The translations under genes were made by a program, and so were the position numbers. A DNA stretch of 64,000 bases from Micromonospora humi (GTDB lineage Bacteria > Actinomycetota > Actinomycetes > Mycobacteriales > Micromonosporaceae): contig NZ_FMDM01000006.1 in assembly GCF_900090105.1 (NCBI RefSeq), forward strand, positions 326,080-390,079. The letters are read 5' to 3'. The notes under the pieces are model-generated. The model made no database searches. It was not told the DNA's origin and worked only from the letters and a program-made list of their open reading frames with translations. Below, piece after piece: positions 36,016 through 44,131 of this stretch (position 1 is the first letter of the stretch; every line of letters begins with the position of its first letter).

Positions 36016-36682
36016 GATGTCTCGGTCCCCCAAGGATGCGCCACGGACAGCGGACCTGAGCTCGGCCCATGGTCGGTGGCCACTGACGATGGTCTAAATC
36101 CGCCGATTGATTTATCCCGGATCCTGGCTGGGTCGCGGGCCGACACGACGGTCGGTTGGACAGTACCAAGGGCATGCGCATCGGTGGTGAGCCGAAGTTG
36201 CGCCAACCCGTCGGCCCGCACGACGGCGCATGCCACTGGTCACGCGAAGACAGCCGCGCAGAGGTGGCGCCGAATCGTCGCAGAGTGCGCTCAGTACCTC
36301 GGCGGAGGCCTTGACCATGCCCAGCGGGGTCTCGCGAAACACCTGCTAACAGGTGTCACCGCCGAGCGGACCAGCAGCACCAGCACCAGCCATCTCGCTG
36401 AACTACCAGCGAATGTGTACAGAGCGGTTAAGGCGATAGTTGTCCCGGACAGCGCGCCATCCGCTCATCGGCATGAGCGGATATCCACTGCGTTCGTGGG
36501 CTCAGGCTGCAGCAGAGGAGGGTCAGCGCCGAGATGGCCGCTCCCTCCAGGTGCCCAACGATCTGCCATCGGTCGCGAGACCGTCACGGCTGAAAGGTCC
36601 GCACGCACCAAGGCCGCAACGCGCACGGACCGACCGGCTAGGTGCCTGCCCGCTGGAGCCGGGCGGGCAAATCAGGCATATG
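36016..36682. other. Intergenic region between the OLD nuclease and tRNA-Lys
   Basis: About 670 bp with no gene that could be supported. A plus-strand reading frame covers it but is mostly antisense to the nuclease and ends in the tRNA. It is presumably the promoter region of the nuclease and the 3' flank of the tRNA. No repeat or att-like duplication of the tRNA 3' end was seen. Confidence 0.4.
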
Positions 36683-36755
36683 TGGGCCGCCTGGGACTCG
36701 AACCCAGAACCTAAGGATTAAAAGTCCTCAGCTCTGCCAATTGAGCTAACGGCCC
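36683..36755 (-). tRNA. tRNA-Lys(UUU), intact, carried inside the island
   Basis: A 73-nt complete cloverleaf on the minus strand: acceptor GGGCCGT with GCGGCCC (one G-T pair), D stem GCTC/GAGC, anticodon loop CTTTTAA, T loop TTCGAGT, discriminator A and no encoded CCA. It differs from the split tRNA at many positions, so it is not a recent duplicate. It shares 15 of 16 bases of the att core (one mismatch). Because the chromosomal copy is split, this gene may supply the tRNA that reads AAA codons. Confidence 0.93.
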
Positions 36756-36949
36756 GTTGGGCCATCAGGCTACCCGATCACCGGCTGCGGGGTTGAGGTC
36801 CGCCCAGCCTGCGGGGGCGGCCGGCACCGTGAGAACTGCCGGCCGCGCGGCGGCCCGCCGCACGATCGTCTGGACGCTACGTCGGAGCGGGAACCCCAGG
36901 CCCGAGCGGCGGATAATCCACGCCAGATTTGGCCCTTTTCGAGTGATTG

Positions 36950-38050
36950 TCAGGTGTCGTGCTGATGGCCCCTGGCGACGCAGTCGCCGTGGATACGGGT
37001 CAGCTGCCGGGTCATGCGGGTGGCTGCGGGGTGGCCGGGGTGCTGCTGACGGTGGGTGGCGATGGTGTCGGTGAGCAGGATGTGGGCGGCGTGGCAGTGG
37101 CCGAGGTCGTGCAGGACGAGAGCGGTCGTGGCGTGGATGGCGAGGGTTCGAGGACTGTGCGGGCCGTCGCTGTTCGAGAGGTGTCCGCCGAGCTGCCGGT
37201 AGAGGTGGTAGGCGCGTTGGTGGTGCCCGGCGTGCCGTTGGACGGCGGCGTGCAGGTGCAGGGCGCGCAGGCTGTCGGGGTGGCTGTGCCCGTGCAGTTG
37301 GACCGCGCTTCGGTGGGCGTAGGCGGCCCAGATGGTCGCGTCGGCGGCGCGGCCGTGGCGTAGGTGCAGTTCGGCGAGGAGGGCCGCGGCGTCGGCGTGC
37401 AGGGGGTGGGCTGGTGCGGTGGCCGGGTCGACGCCGGTGAGGATCTGGTGCAGGAGTTGCCGGGCGCGGACCGGTTGGCGTCGAGCGATGTCGCGGGCAC
37501 CGGTGACGCGTCGGGCGGGGTTCTTGTCGGTGCGCTCGGGTGGGAGTGCGGGTCGCCAGGTCAGGGCGATGTCGCTGGCGGTGGCGCCGACGGTCACGCG
37601 GGCGAGGACGCGGTGGGCGTGGGCGGCGGCGAGGCACGGCGGTAGTGGCGCGCTGGTGGTGGGCAGGATCCGTGCGGCGTGGCGGAGGATGACTCGGCCG
37701 ACGGTGTCGGTGATGGCTGCGGAGTCGAGGGGCTGTCGGCGGCATCCGGGTGGGCAGCGGTAGGTCCCTGGGGCGCCGGGTGGGGTGGTGCGGTTCATCG
37801 GCTGTCGGCACCTCCCGCAGTGCAGCAGCCCTGGCGCCAGCCGGGCCTCCCGGCCGTTGGTGAGATCCCGGTTCTGCGGCTGGGTTGGGGTGGTGGCTCG
37901 AGTGACCCATTTCTGCACGCGGCGGGGGTCGAGGTCCAGCTGGCGGGCGACGGTGGTGACCGCGCCGTACGCCTTGACAGAGCGGGTGTCGGCCACGCGT
38001 CGGACGGCGGCGTCGATGAACTCGGGCGGATAGGTGCGAGGGAAGGCCAT
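36950..38050 (-). CDS. Mosaic protein: transposase-like HTH, recombinase-type zinc ribbon, TPR-like repeats
   Basis: 366 residues with three different parts. Residues 1-55 look like the helix-turn-helix of IS3-type transposase OrfA (RTYPPEFIDAAVRRVADTRS, then VARQLDLDPRRVQKWV). Residues 70-105 form a Cys4 zinc ribbon like that of large serine recombinases (LLHCGRCRQPMN and YRCPPGC). From about 190 onward are helical repeats of TPR type with many His and Ala. There is no catalytic domain, so it is unlikely to be an active recombinase; it may be a regulator built from recombinase fragments. It reads leftward from the accessory cluster. Confidence 0.65.
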   Translation of the reverse strand: MAFPRTYPPEFIDAAVRRVADTRSVKAYGAVTTVARQLDLDPRRVQKWVTRATTPTQPQNRDLTNGREARLAPGLLHCGRCRQPMNRTTPPGAPGTYRCPPGCRRQPLDSAAITDTVGRVILRHAARILPTTSAPLPPCLAAAHAHRVLARVTVGATASDIALTWRPALPPERTDKNPARRVTGARDIARRQPVRARQLLHQILTGVDPATAPAHPLHADAAALLAELHLRHGRAADATIWAAYAHRSAVQLHGHSHPDSLRALHLHAAVQRHAGHHQRAYHLYRQLGGHLSNSDGPHSPRTLAIHATTALVLHDLGHCHAAHILLTDTIATHRQQHPGHPAATRMTRQLTRIHGDCVARGHQHDT

Positions 38051-38086
38051 CAGGTGGAGTCCGTCGGGGGGCGCTGGGGGCGAGGG

Positions 38087-38736
38087 TTAGGAGTTCAGGA
38101 CCTGCCGCCGGCGGTCGGCGGGATGGGCCGCGTTCGTGGGAACGGCGCCGCGCTGGTCGGGGTTGCGGCGCATGGGTTGCAGGGTCGGTCCGTTGGGCAG
38201 CGTGATCGCCGGCCGAGGGGTGTAGCCGTGGCGGGTGTAGAGGGTGTGGGCGGCGGTGGTGGTGTCGGTCCAGGAGGGCAGGTCGATGCGGTCGAGGCGG
38301 GTGCGGTGGTGGGCGAGCATCGCCGTGCCGAGGCCTCGCCGTTGGGCGGTGGGGGCGACGGCGAGGAACGCCAGGTGGTAGTGCGGTTCGGTGGGCCGGC
38401 CGGCGGTGAGGAGCCGGTCGAGGGTTTCGAAGCGTTCGGTGTGTTCGCCGGCGGCGCCGGTGAGCCGGTGGTGGTAGTTGGCCGGTGGTGGGATGGGTCG
38501 GTAGCGGTGGAAGCCGACGGTGGCGGCGTTGAGGTCGTGGGTGAGGTGGATGTCGCCGTAGAACATGGCGTGCTCGACCCAGATCGCGGCCACCTGGGTG
38601 AGGACGCGGCGCCGGTGGGGTGGCTCGGGGATCAGCCAGGCGGCGAGGGGTCGGGGTGCAGGGCGTCGGCGATGAGTGCGGCGACGTGGTCCTTGTCGGT
38701 CCAGCGGGCGGCGCGGACACGAGCGGTGGCCTCCAT
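38087..38736 (-). pseudogene. GNAT-family acetyltransferase with one-base frameshift
   Basis: The N-terminal 30 residues (MEATARVRAARWTDKDHVAA) start at ATG 38736 and run into a stop at 38632. The remainder, in the next frame, continues seamlessly as PLAAWLIPEPPHRRRVLTQV and reaches a GNAT acetyl-CoA loop (AVAPTAQRRGLGTAMLAHH) and the C-terminal strand. One extra C in the GACCCCTCGCC tract near 38647-38650 would restore a protein of about 215 residues. This is either a true one-base deletion or an error in a short C run. Confidence 0.75.
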
Positions 38737-38789
38737 GACGGTTCCTTTCGGCTCGACGAGGGCGGGTGGCGGTGCCGGACGGGGTGGTG

Positions 38790-39755
38790 TCAGGGCGTGT
38801 GGGTGGTGCTGGTGCGGGTGTGGGCGATGAACAGCAGGTAGTCCTCGACCTGGCCGGTGGGCCTGCGGTGGCCCTGCGGTGGTGGGAAGTGGGTGCGTTC
38901 GTAGGCGAGGATCTCGCCGGTGGCGGGGTGCAGGATGAGCAGTCCGCGTAGAGCGCCGTGGTCGCTGGTGGCGCTGATGCCGATGCCGACGCGTCCGGCG
39001 CGGTCGCGGACGGCGGGGTGGTAGGTGAGTCGTGGGGTGTGGCGCAGGAGGGTGAGGATCGCGGTGCGGGCGTCGCGGTCGGGGGTGCGCCATCGGGTGA
39101 GGCTGGCGGTGGCGTCCAGGACCCCGGGCGCACCGAGGAACGGCGGGCTGATGCTGGTGATCTGCGCGGCGAGGGTGGCCGGGGTGCCGGCGATCGGGCC
39201 GATCGGGCCGTCGAGGGTTCCGGGCGGATAGGTGTCGTCGGTGGTGGGGTGCGGGTCGGGCGGGTAGCGCAGGCTGGTCTCGCGGCCGGAGCCGTCGTCG
39301 GCGCGCCAGTGCCGCTGCTCGAACACCACGATGCGGCGGGTAGCGTGCCCGCCCTGGATGCGGGTGTCGGCGGCCCACTGCCGTAGCCGCACGAACGCGA
39401 ACCGGCCCGGCAGGTCGCAGCCCGCCTCGGTGGCGGCCGTGGGAAGCACCTGGGCGGCGGGCCGCGGCGCAGGCAGGACGGTCGGCGGTGTCGCGGCGGT
39501 CCGGGCGGTGAGAACCCGCAACTGGGCTGCGGTCAGCGGCGCCGGGATGTCACACGGGGCGGTTGTCGGGTGAACCGGCGGCATGATGTGGCGGCCACTG
39601 CGGGTGTCGGGCATGGCGGTGTGGGTGGCGGCCCAGGCGGGTGCGAGGGCGGCCATGCCGAGCAGGCCCAGCACGGCCAACGCCGCCGCGATCCTGACGG
39701 CAGGCCGCCGACGTCGGGTGGACGAATCCGCGGGTGGGTGGGTTGGGTGGGTCAC
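38790..39755 (-). CDS. Membrane-anchored or secreted protein of unknown function
   Basis: About 321 residues from the GTG at 39755, which has GGAG nine bases upstream. A short basic cytoplasmic part (RRRRPAVR) is followed by one hydrophobic segment (IAAALAVLGLLGMAALAPAW), then an extracytoplasmic domain. Segments such as VRLRQWAADTRI and LILHPATGEILAYER resemble actinobacterial CU044_5270-type proteins, which have no known activity. It lies downstream of the GPP34 gene in the same orientation. Confidence 0.65.
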   Translation of the reverse strand: MTHPTHPPADSSTRRRRPAVRIAAALAVLGLLGMAALAPAWAATHTAMPDTRSGRHIMPPVHPTTAPCDIPAPLTAAQLRVLTARTAATPPTVLPAPRPAAQVLPTAATEAGCDLPGRFAFVRLRQWAADTRIQGGHATRRIVVFEQRHWRADDGSGRETSLRYPPDPHPTTDDTYPPGTLDGPIGPIAGTPATLAAQITSISPPFLGAPGVLDATASLTRWRTPDRDARTAILTLLRHTPRLTYHPAVRDRAGRVGIGISATSDHGALRGLLILHPATGEILAYERTHFPPPQGHRRPTGQVEDYLLFIAHTRTSTTHTP

Positions 39756-39792
39756 GGTCGTTGGCTCCGGGAGACGTCTGGCGCGGTCACGG

Positions 39793-40476
39793 TCAGCGGT
39801 AGGTGGCGGTGGCGAGGTCACCGACGGCGGCGTCGACGGCGGCGGTGATGTCGCGTACCGGTCGGTGGTGCTGGGCGGCGATGGCGCGCAGGTGGGCGGT
39901 CAGGGTGGTGGTGTCCTCGCCGAGGTAGAGGTGCTCGGTGAGGCCGAGAACGGCGACGAGGCCGGCGAGGGCGGCAGTGTGGTTGTCGGGCTGGTCCCGG
40001 CCGGCGGCGAGGTAGCGCAGGCGGGCGCGGGCGACGACGGCCCATTTCGTGTCGGTGGCTAGGTAGGTCTCGGTGCGGGCGAGGCCGGCGAGGCGGCGGC
40101 GGGTGGCGCGGTGCAGGATCCCGCCGGCGTGCAGGCCGGCGCGGGCGCGCTCGTACAGGTCGTCGGCGAACCAGGCCAGCCACCCCCGCACCGTCGGAAC
40201 CGGGTCGGCGTAGCGGACCGAGGTGAGGGCGGTGTCGGCGATCAGGTCACCGACCGGCCGGTCGAGGTGTGGCCGGATCCGCTGCCCACCCGCCGGCCCG
40301 GCGTCGCCGGTGGTGTCGGTGAGGGCGATCCGCCCGGCCAGGAACAGGTCGATCAGGACCGCCCCGGCCATCCCGAGCGCGAGAGCCCGCCGATGGATGT
40401 GGGGTTGACCGGTGTCGTCGTTGTGGCAGAGCAGGAACAACTCGTCGCGCAACGGCAGCAGCGGAACCGTGCTCAT
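39793..40476 (-). CDS. GPP34/GOLPH3-like phosphoprotein
   Basis: A 227-residue GPP34-domain protein, related to the eukaryotic Golgi phosphoinositide-binding GOLPH3. It is helical, with the family's start (PLLPLRDELFLLCHNDDTG) and core LALGMAGAVLIDLFLAGRIA. ATG 40476 has GAGGAG eight bases upstream and overlaps the amidase stop (ATGA), so the upstream extension is rejected. Bacterial functions are poorly known. It is coupled to an amidase and an amino-acid permease, suggesting a membrane-associated helper role (inference). Confidence 0.85.
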   Translation of the reverse strand: MSTVPLLPLRDELFLLCHNDDTGQPHIHRRALALGMAGAVLIDLFLAGRIALTDTTGDAGPAGGQRIRPHLDRPVGDLIADTALTSVRYADPVPTVRGWLAWFADDLYERARAGLHAGGILHRATRRRLAGLARTETYLATDTKWAVVARARLRYLAAGRDQPDNHTAALAGLVAVLGLTEHLYLGEDTTTLTAHLRAIAAQHHRPVRDITAAVDAAVGDLATATYR

Positions 40477-41501
40477 CGCGGCGGCTCCTCCCGCAGCCCG
40501 GCCACCTGCTGCCGCAGCCGGGCGTGCACCCCCGTGTAGGCGGCGGTCGGGGCCGGCAGCAGCGCCTTGTCCACGGCGGCCAGGACCGTGTAGTTCGGGT
40601 CGCATACGTTGCCGATCGGCGCCCTGGCGGCCTGCGACACGAGTTGGTAGGCGTCGAGCTCGTCCAGCCCGGTCAGGGCGCTGACCCAGGCGACCAGGTC
40701 ACGGTGGGCGATGCGGTAGGCATCCTCCAGCGGCCGGGCGCAGCCGACCGACATCACCTCTGCGTCGGTCTCCAGCCGGGGCCACACCGTGGGTACGCCC
40801 TTGATGACCTCGATCGCCAGGGTGGTGGTCGTGGCGATCTCCACCCCGACCCCGCAGACCTCGCCCTCGCCCTGGCGGGCGTGCCCGTCGCCGAGGGCGA
40901 GCATCGCCCCGTGCACGTTCACCCCTAGGTAGAGAGTGGTCCCGGCACGCAGCCGTGGGGTGTCCAGGTTCCCGCCGTGGGTGTCGGGGACGATCGTGGA
41001 GCGGGCCTCGAACCCGCCGGGAGCGACCCCGATCGTGCCGATCATCGGCTCCAGCGGCAGGTCGACGGAGTGGTCGCTGCCGGTGGCGTGGAAGCGGACC
41101 GTGCCGGCCCGCCGATCGATGTCGTACACCCACACCCGCTCCTCCAGCGGCGGCTGCAGCGTCGCGGTGTGCGCTGTGCCGGTCAACGCGCCGAAGTGCG
41201 GGAACGTCGATGACACACCCCAGTCCCGGGCCGGGACGATCGACGCGAGGTGGACGGCGAGGGTGTCGCCGGGCTCGGCGTCCTCGACGAAGAACGGCCC
41301 CGACACCGGATTCAGGAACGGCATCGCGCACACCCGCGACGGCAGATCCGCCGGACCGCGGACCCGCCCGCCGAAGCAGTCCTCCGTGCGCACCCGCAGC
41401 ACGTCGCCGGAACGGACGTGAGCCACCGGCATCCGACCACCGAAGGTGTACGCCAGCTCGTCGCGCGCCGGCCGGTAGGTGATCACGTCCATGCCGGTCA
41501 C
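40473..41501 (-). CDS. Acetamidase/formamidase family hydrolase
   Basis: A 342-residue amidase of the FmdA/AmdA family, hydrolysing a small amide to ammonia and an acid. Recognisable blocks are VRTEDCFGGRV, NPVSGPFFVEDAEPGDTL, GALTGTAHT, PMIGTIGVAP and GDGHARQGEGEVCG, the last being the metal-binding region. GTG 41501 is chosen because it overlaps the permease stop as GTGA and has GGAGCG five bases upstream; ATG 41492 lacks a spaced ribosome site. It is co-translated with the permease before it and GPP34 after it. Confidence 0.9.
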   Translation of the reverse strand: MTGMDVITYRPARDELAYTFGGRMPVAHVRSGDVLRVRTEDCFGGRVRGPADLPSRVCAMPFLNPVSGPFFVEDAEPGDTLAVHLASIVPARDWGVSSTFPHFGALTGTAHTATLQPPLEERVWVYDIDRRAGTVRFHATGSDHSVDLPLEPMIGTIGVAPGGFEARSTIVPDTHGGNLDTPRLRAGTTLYLGVNVHGAMLALGDGHARQGEGEVCGVGVEIATTTTLAIEVIKGVPTVWPRLETDAEVMSVGCARPLEDAYRIAHRDLVAWVSALTGLDELDAYQLVSQAARAPIGNVCDPNYTVLAAVDKALLPAPTAAYTGVHARLRQQVAGLREEPPR

Positions 41502-42904
41502 ACCCGCTCCACGTGGCGGGCCTGCGGCTGCGCCGGCGCCAGTCCCGACAGGGCGGGTCGACGACCGGACAGGTACAGGCCGGCGAGCACGACCATGCCC
41601 AGGGCGAGCCAGGCCAGGCCGAGGCGCTGCGCGGCGATGTTCGCGTTCACCACCACGTAGGCGAGGATCACGAACCCGATCCCCGGCATGAGCAGGTGCG
41701 CCCACCAGTTCCCGCTCCGCCGCCGGATGAGGTGGTGCACGACCACGGAGACGTGCAGGACCAGGAACGCGACCATCGCCCCGAAGTTGATCAGCGACGA
41801 CAGCAGCGTGATCCCGTCCGCTCGGGTCGCCATGTACAAGCCCAGCGCGAGGGACACCGCGCCGATGAGCAGGGTCGCGTTGATCGGCACGTTCCGGCGT
41901 ACCGACACCTTCGCCAGAAAGCTCGGGAGCTGCCGGTCGCGGGCCATCGCGTACAGCAGCCGCGACGTCGCCACCTGCGCGACCATCGAGTTCGGCAGAC
42001 CCCACGCGATCGCCGTCGCCACCGCGCACAGCGTCGCCAGCCAGTCGCCGCCGGCCACCGCGGCGGCGTCGTAGAAGGCGGTGCCGTTCGGATCGCCCTG
42101 CGCCAGGAGCGCGCCGGGGTCGGGCAGGAGCATCGCGGCCAGCCACGTCTGGGCGATGAACAGCACCCCGGCCAGGACGAGGACGGCGGCCATCGCCCGG
42201 CCGATCTGCCGGGAGCCGCCCTTGGTTTCCTCGGCGAGCATGCTGATGCCGTCGAAGCCCAGGAAGCTGAGTACGGCGATTGACACCGCTCCCGCGACCA
42301 CCGACCAGGTGAAGGTGTCGGCGTTGTAGAACGCGTCCCAGCTGAACCGGCCCCTGCCCGAGGCGAGGGCCCAGCCGGCGACGGCCAGGAAGATGGCCAG
42401 GACGATCAGCTCGCCGGCGAGCATTACCCGGGTCACCACCGCCGTCATGCGGATGCCGACCGAGTTGACGACCGTGTTGACCGCGACGAAGCCGAGTAGC
42501 CACAACCAGACCGGCACCGCCGGGACGGTGGCGTGCATCGCCACCGACGCCACCAGGTACAGCAGCCCCGGCACCAGCACGTAGTCCAGCAGGATCACCC
42601 AACCGGCCAGGAAACCGACCGGCGCGCTGATGCCCCGTCCGGCGTAGTTGTAGACGCTGCCGCTCATGGGGAACGCCTTCACCATCTGCGCGTACGAGAA
42701 CGCCGTGAACACCAGGGCCACCACACCGACCGCGTACGCCAGGGCCACCATGCCGCCGGAGCCGGCGTAGACGCTGCCGAAGATCGCCATCGGCGCGATC
42801 GGCACCATGTAGACCAGGCCGTAGGCCAGGAGGTCCCGGAACCGCAGCCTCCGAGCCAACTCCTGGCGATAGCTGTAACGGGCCAAGTCGTTCTGTTCAA
42901 ACAT
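41498..42904 (-). CDS. APC-family amino acid permease
   Basis: A 468-residue polytopic transporter with about 12 hydrophobic segments and a 50-residue cytoplasmic N-terminus. APC features include LAYGLVYMVPIAPMAIFG in helix 1, GFDGISMLAEETKGGSR in the helix 6-7 loop, and PNSMVAQVATSRLLYAMARD. ATG 42904 is preferred because GGAGGAGG lies seven bases upstream. It heads the leftward operon, divergent from the radical SAM operon. The substrate is probably an amino acid or amine, imported as precursor or exported as product. Confidence 0.9.
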   Translation of the reverse strand: MFEQNDLARYSYRQELARRLRFRDLLAYGLVYMVPIAPMAIFGSVYAGSGGMVALAYAVGVVALVFTAFSYAQMVKAFPMSGSVYNYAGRGISAPVGFLAGWVILLDYVLVPGLLYLVASVAMHATVPAVPVWLWLLGFVAVNTVVNSVGIRMTAVVTRVMLAGELIVLAIFLAVAGWALASGRGRFSWDAFYNADTFTWSVVAGAVSIAVLSFLGFDGISMLAEETKGGSRQIGRAMAAVLVLAGVLFIAQTWLAAMLLPDPGALLAQGDPNGTAFYDAAAVAGGDWLATLCAVATAIAWGLPNSMVAQVATSRLLYAMARDRQLPSFLAKVSVRRNVPINATLLIGAVSLALGLYMATRADGITLLSSLINFGAMVAFLVLHVSVVVHHLIRRRSGNWWAHLLMPGIGFVILAYVVVNANIAAQRLGLAWLALGMVVLAGLYLSGRRPALSGLAPAQPQARHVERV

Positions 42905-43066
42905 TCGACGCCCTCCTCCTGCATCGGCACTTGGATGAGGGCGCATGCGGAGGATTGCCTCTCGTAACTCACGCGCCCTACGAGTGCCTGCGCCCCGGTG
43001 ATCCGTTCTGCACCCCTGGCAGCGCAGGACGAATGAACGATTACGTGATCACGGCAGGTGGGACAG

Positions 43067-43110
43067 CCCACGGTGAGGGGTCACCGTGGGACCCCACCGT
43101 GAGGTGTCCC
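43067..43110. promoter_or_regulatory. Two overlapping inverted repeats in the divergent promoter region
   Basis: CCCACGGTGA (43067-43076) and TCACCGTGGG (43081-43090) are perfect 10-bp arms around GGGG. The right end overlaps a second imperfect repeat running from GGGACCCC to GGTGTCCC (43088-43110). They lie between the leftward permease operon and the rightward radical SAM operon and look like an operator controlling both. A TTGACA (-35-like) follows at 43134-43139, but no clear -10 box was found. Confidence 0.65.
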
Positions 43111-43190
43111 GGTCAACACCCTCAACGCCAGAGTTGACATCGGTATCCGTCGAAACGATGTCGGCGGCCGAACGTGGGGAGGTGGGACCG

Positions 43191-44114
43191 GTGCGTGTGT
43201 CAGCGATGACGTCGGACCCGGCGCCGTGGGAGTGGGAGTTCGACTGGCACCTGACGAACCGCTGCAACTTCTTCTGCGAGTACTGCCATCCGCAGATCCG
43301 TCACGTGTTGAACAAGAAGCACCTGAACGAGCCTGACGCCGACCTGGTGGTGCGGCGCTTCGAGGATCTCGACCGCACGAGTCTCGTGCACATGTCGGGC
43401 GGAGAGCCGTTCCTGTTTCCCGGGTTCGTCGAACTTTGCGCCGGGCTGACCCGCCGCAACTGGATCAGCATCAACACCAACCTGGCGTCGCCCGAGCTGG
43501 TCACCCGCTTCGCCAACGAGGTGGACCCGACGCGGGTGGCCAAGATCGTGGCGGCCCTGCACGTACCGGAGCGGGAGCGCCTCGGGTTGCCGATGACGGA
43601 GTACGCCGAGTCGTTCCGGATCCTGCGCGGGGCCGGCTTCGACGTGGTGGCGCTGTACGTGCTCTTCCCGCCGCTGCTCCCGCGGCTACGCGACGACTTG
43701 GCGTCGCTGGCGGCTCTCGGAGTGAATCCGCTGCGGGCCAAGGTGTTCAAGGGCGTCTACGAAGGTCGCCGGTACCCGGAGGCGTACACCGACGCGGAGC
43801 GTGCGCTGATCCTGGAGAACTCCGGCGAGTACACCTTCAACCGGCCGTACCTCGATGGAATGCTCGCCTTCCGCGGCCAGCCCTGCACGGCGGGGATGAC
43901 CTCCTTCAAGGTGACCGTCACGGGCGAGGTCCGACGGTGTGCTTCCGTGCCGACCAGCTACGGCAACCTCTACGACGGCACCTTCCAGCCCGCCTCCGCA
44001 CCGGAGCCGTGCCCGGCGAAGCGTGTCCTGGTCCTGTCGCAGTGCATGGCGTACCTCGTCGATCCACCACAGCCCGCATCCGCATCCGCCGCCGCTGCCG
44101 CGCCGCGTTCGTGA
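43191..44114 (+). CDS. Radical SAM enzyme
   Basis: A 307-residue radical SAM protein. The 4Fe-4S motif CNFFCEYC (CxxxCxxC) is at about residues 24-31 in the context FDWHLTNRCNFFCEYCHP. The SAM-binding motif SGGEPFLFPGF follows near residue 67. Extra C-terminal cysteines (GQPCTAG, RRCASVPTSYGN, EPCPAK, LSQC) suggest auxiliary cluster ligands of SPASM/twitch type. GTG 43191 is chosen because GGGGAGG lies eight bases upstream. It is the first gene of a six-gene biosynthetic-type operon; the substrate is unknown. Confidence 0.9.
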   Translation: MRVSAMTSDPAPWEWEFDWHLTNRCNFFCEYCHPQIRHVLNKKHLNEPDADLVVRRFEDLDRTSLVHMSGGEPFLFPGFVELCAGLTRRNWISINTNLASPELVTRFANEVDPTRVAKIVAALHVPERERLGLPMTEYAESFRILRGAGFDVVALYVLFPPLLPRLRDDLASLAALGVNPLRAKVFKGVYEGRRYPEAYTDAERALILENSGEYTFNRPYLDGMLAFRGQPCTAGMTSFKVTVTGEVRRCASVPTSYGNLYDGTFQPASAPEPCPAKRVLVLSQCMAYLVDPPQPASASAAAAAPRS

Positions 44115-44131
44115 GGAGAGGAGAAAGCGCC

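Noticed and set aside
36703..36728. The anticodon region of the internal tRNA-Lys as a third att site
   Set aside because: It matches the 16-bp core at 15 of 16 positions, but this is expected between two tRNA-Lys(UUU) genes. No element boundary or half-tRNA is seen next to it.
36765..38720. A 651-residue leftward frame rich in Pro, Arg and His
   Set aside because: It is a shadow of the HTH/zinc-ribbon/TPR gene and the GNAT pseudogene; it has no domain and an extreme composition.
40473..42602. A 709-residue frame suggesting a permease-amidase fusion
   Set aside because: The amidase starts at 41501, where a GTGA overlap and a ribosome site occur; the upstream extension is the permease gene out of frame.
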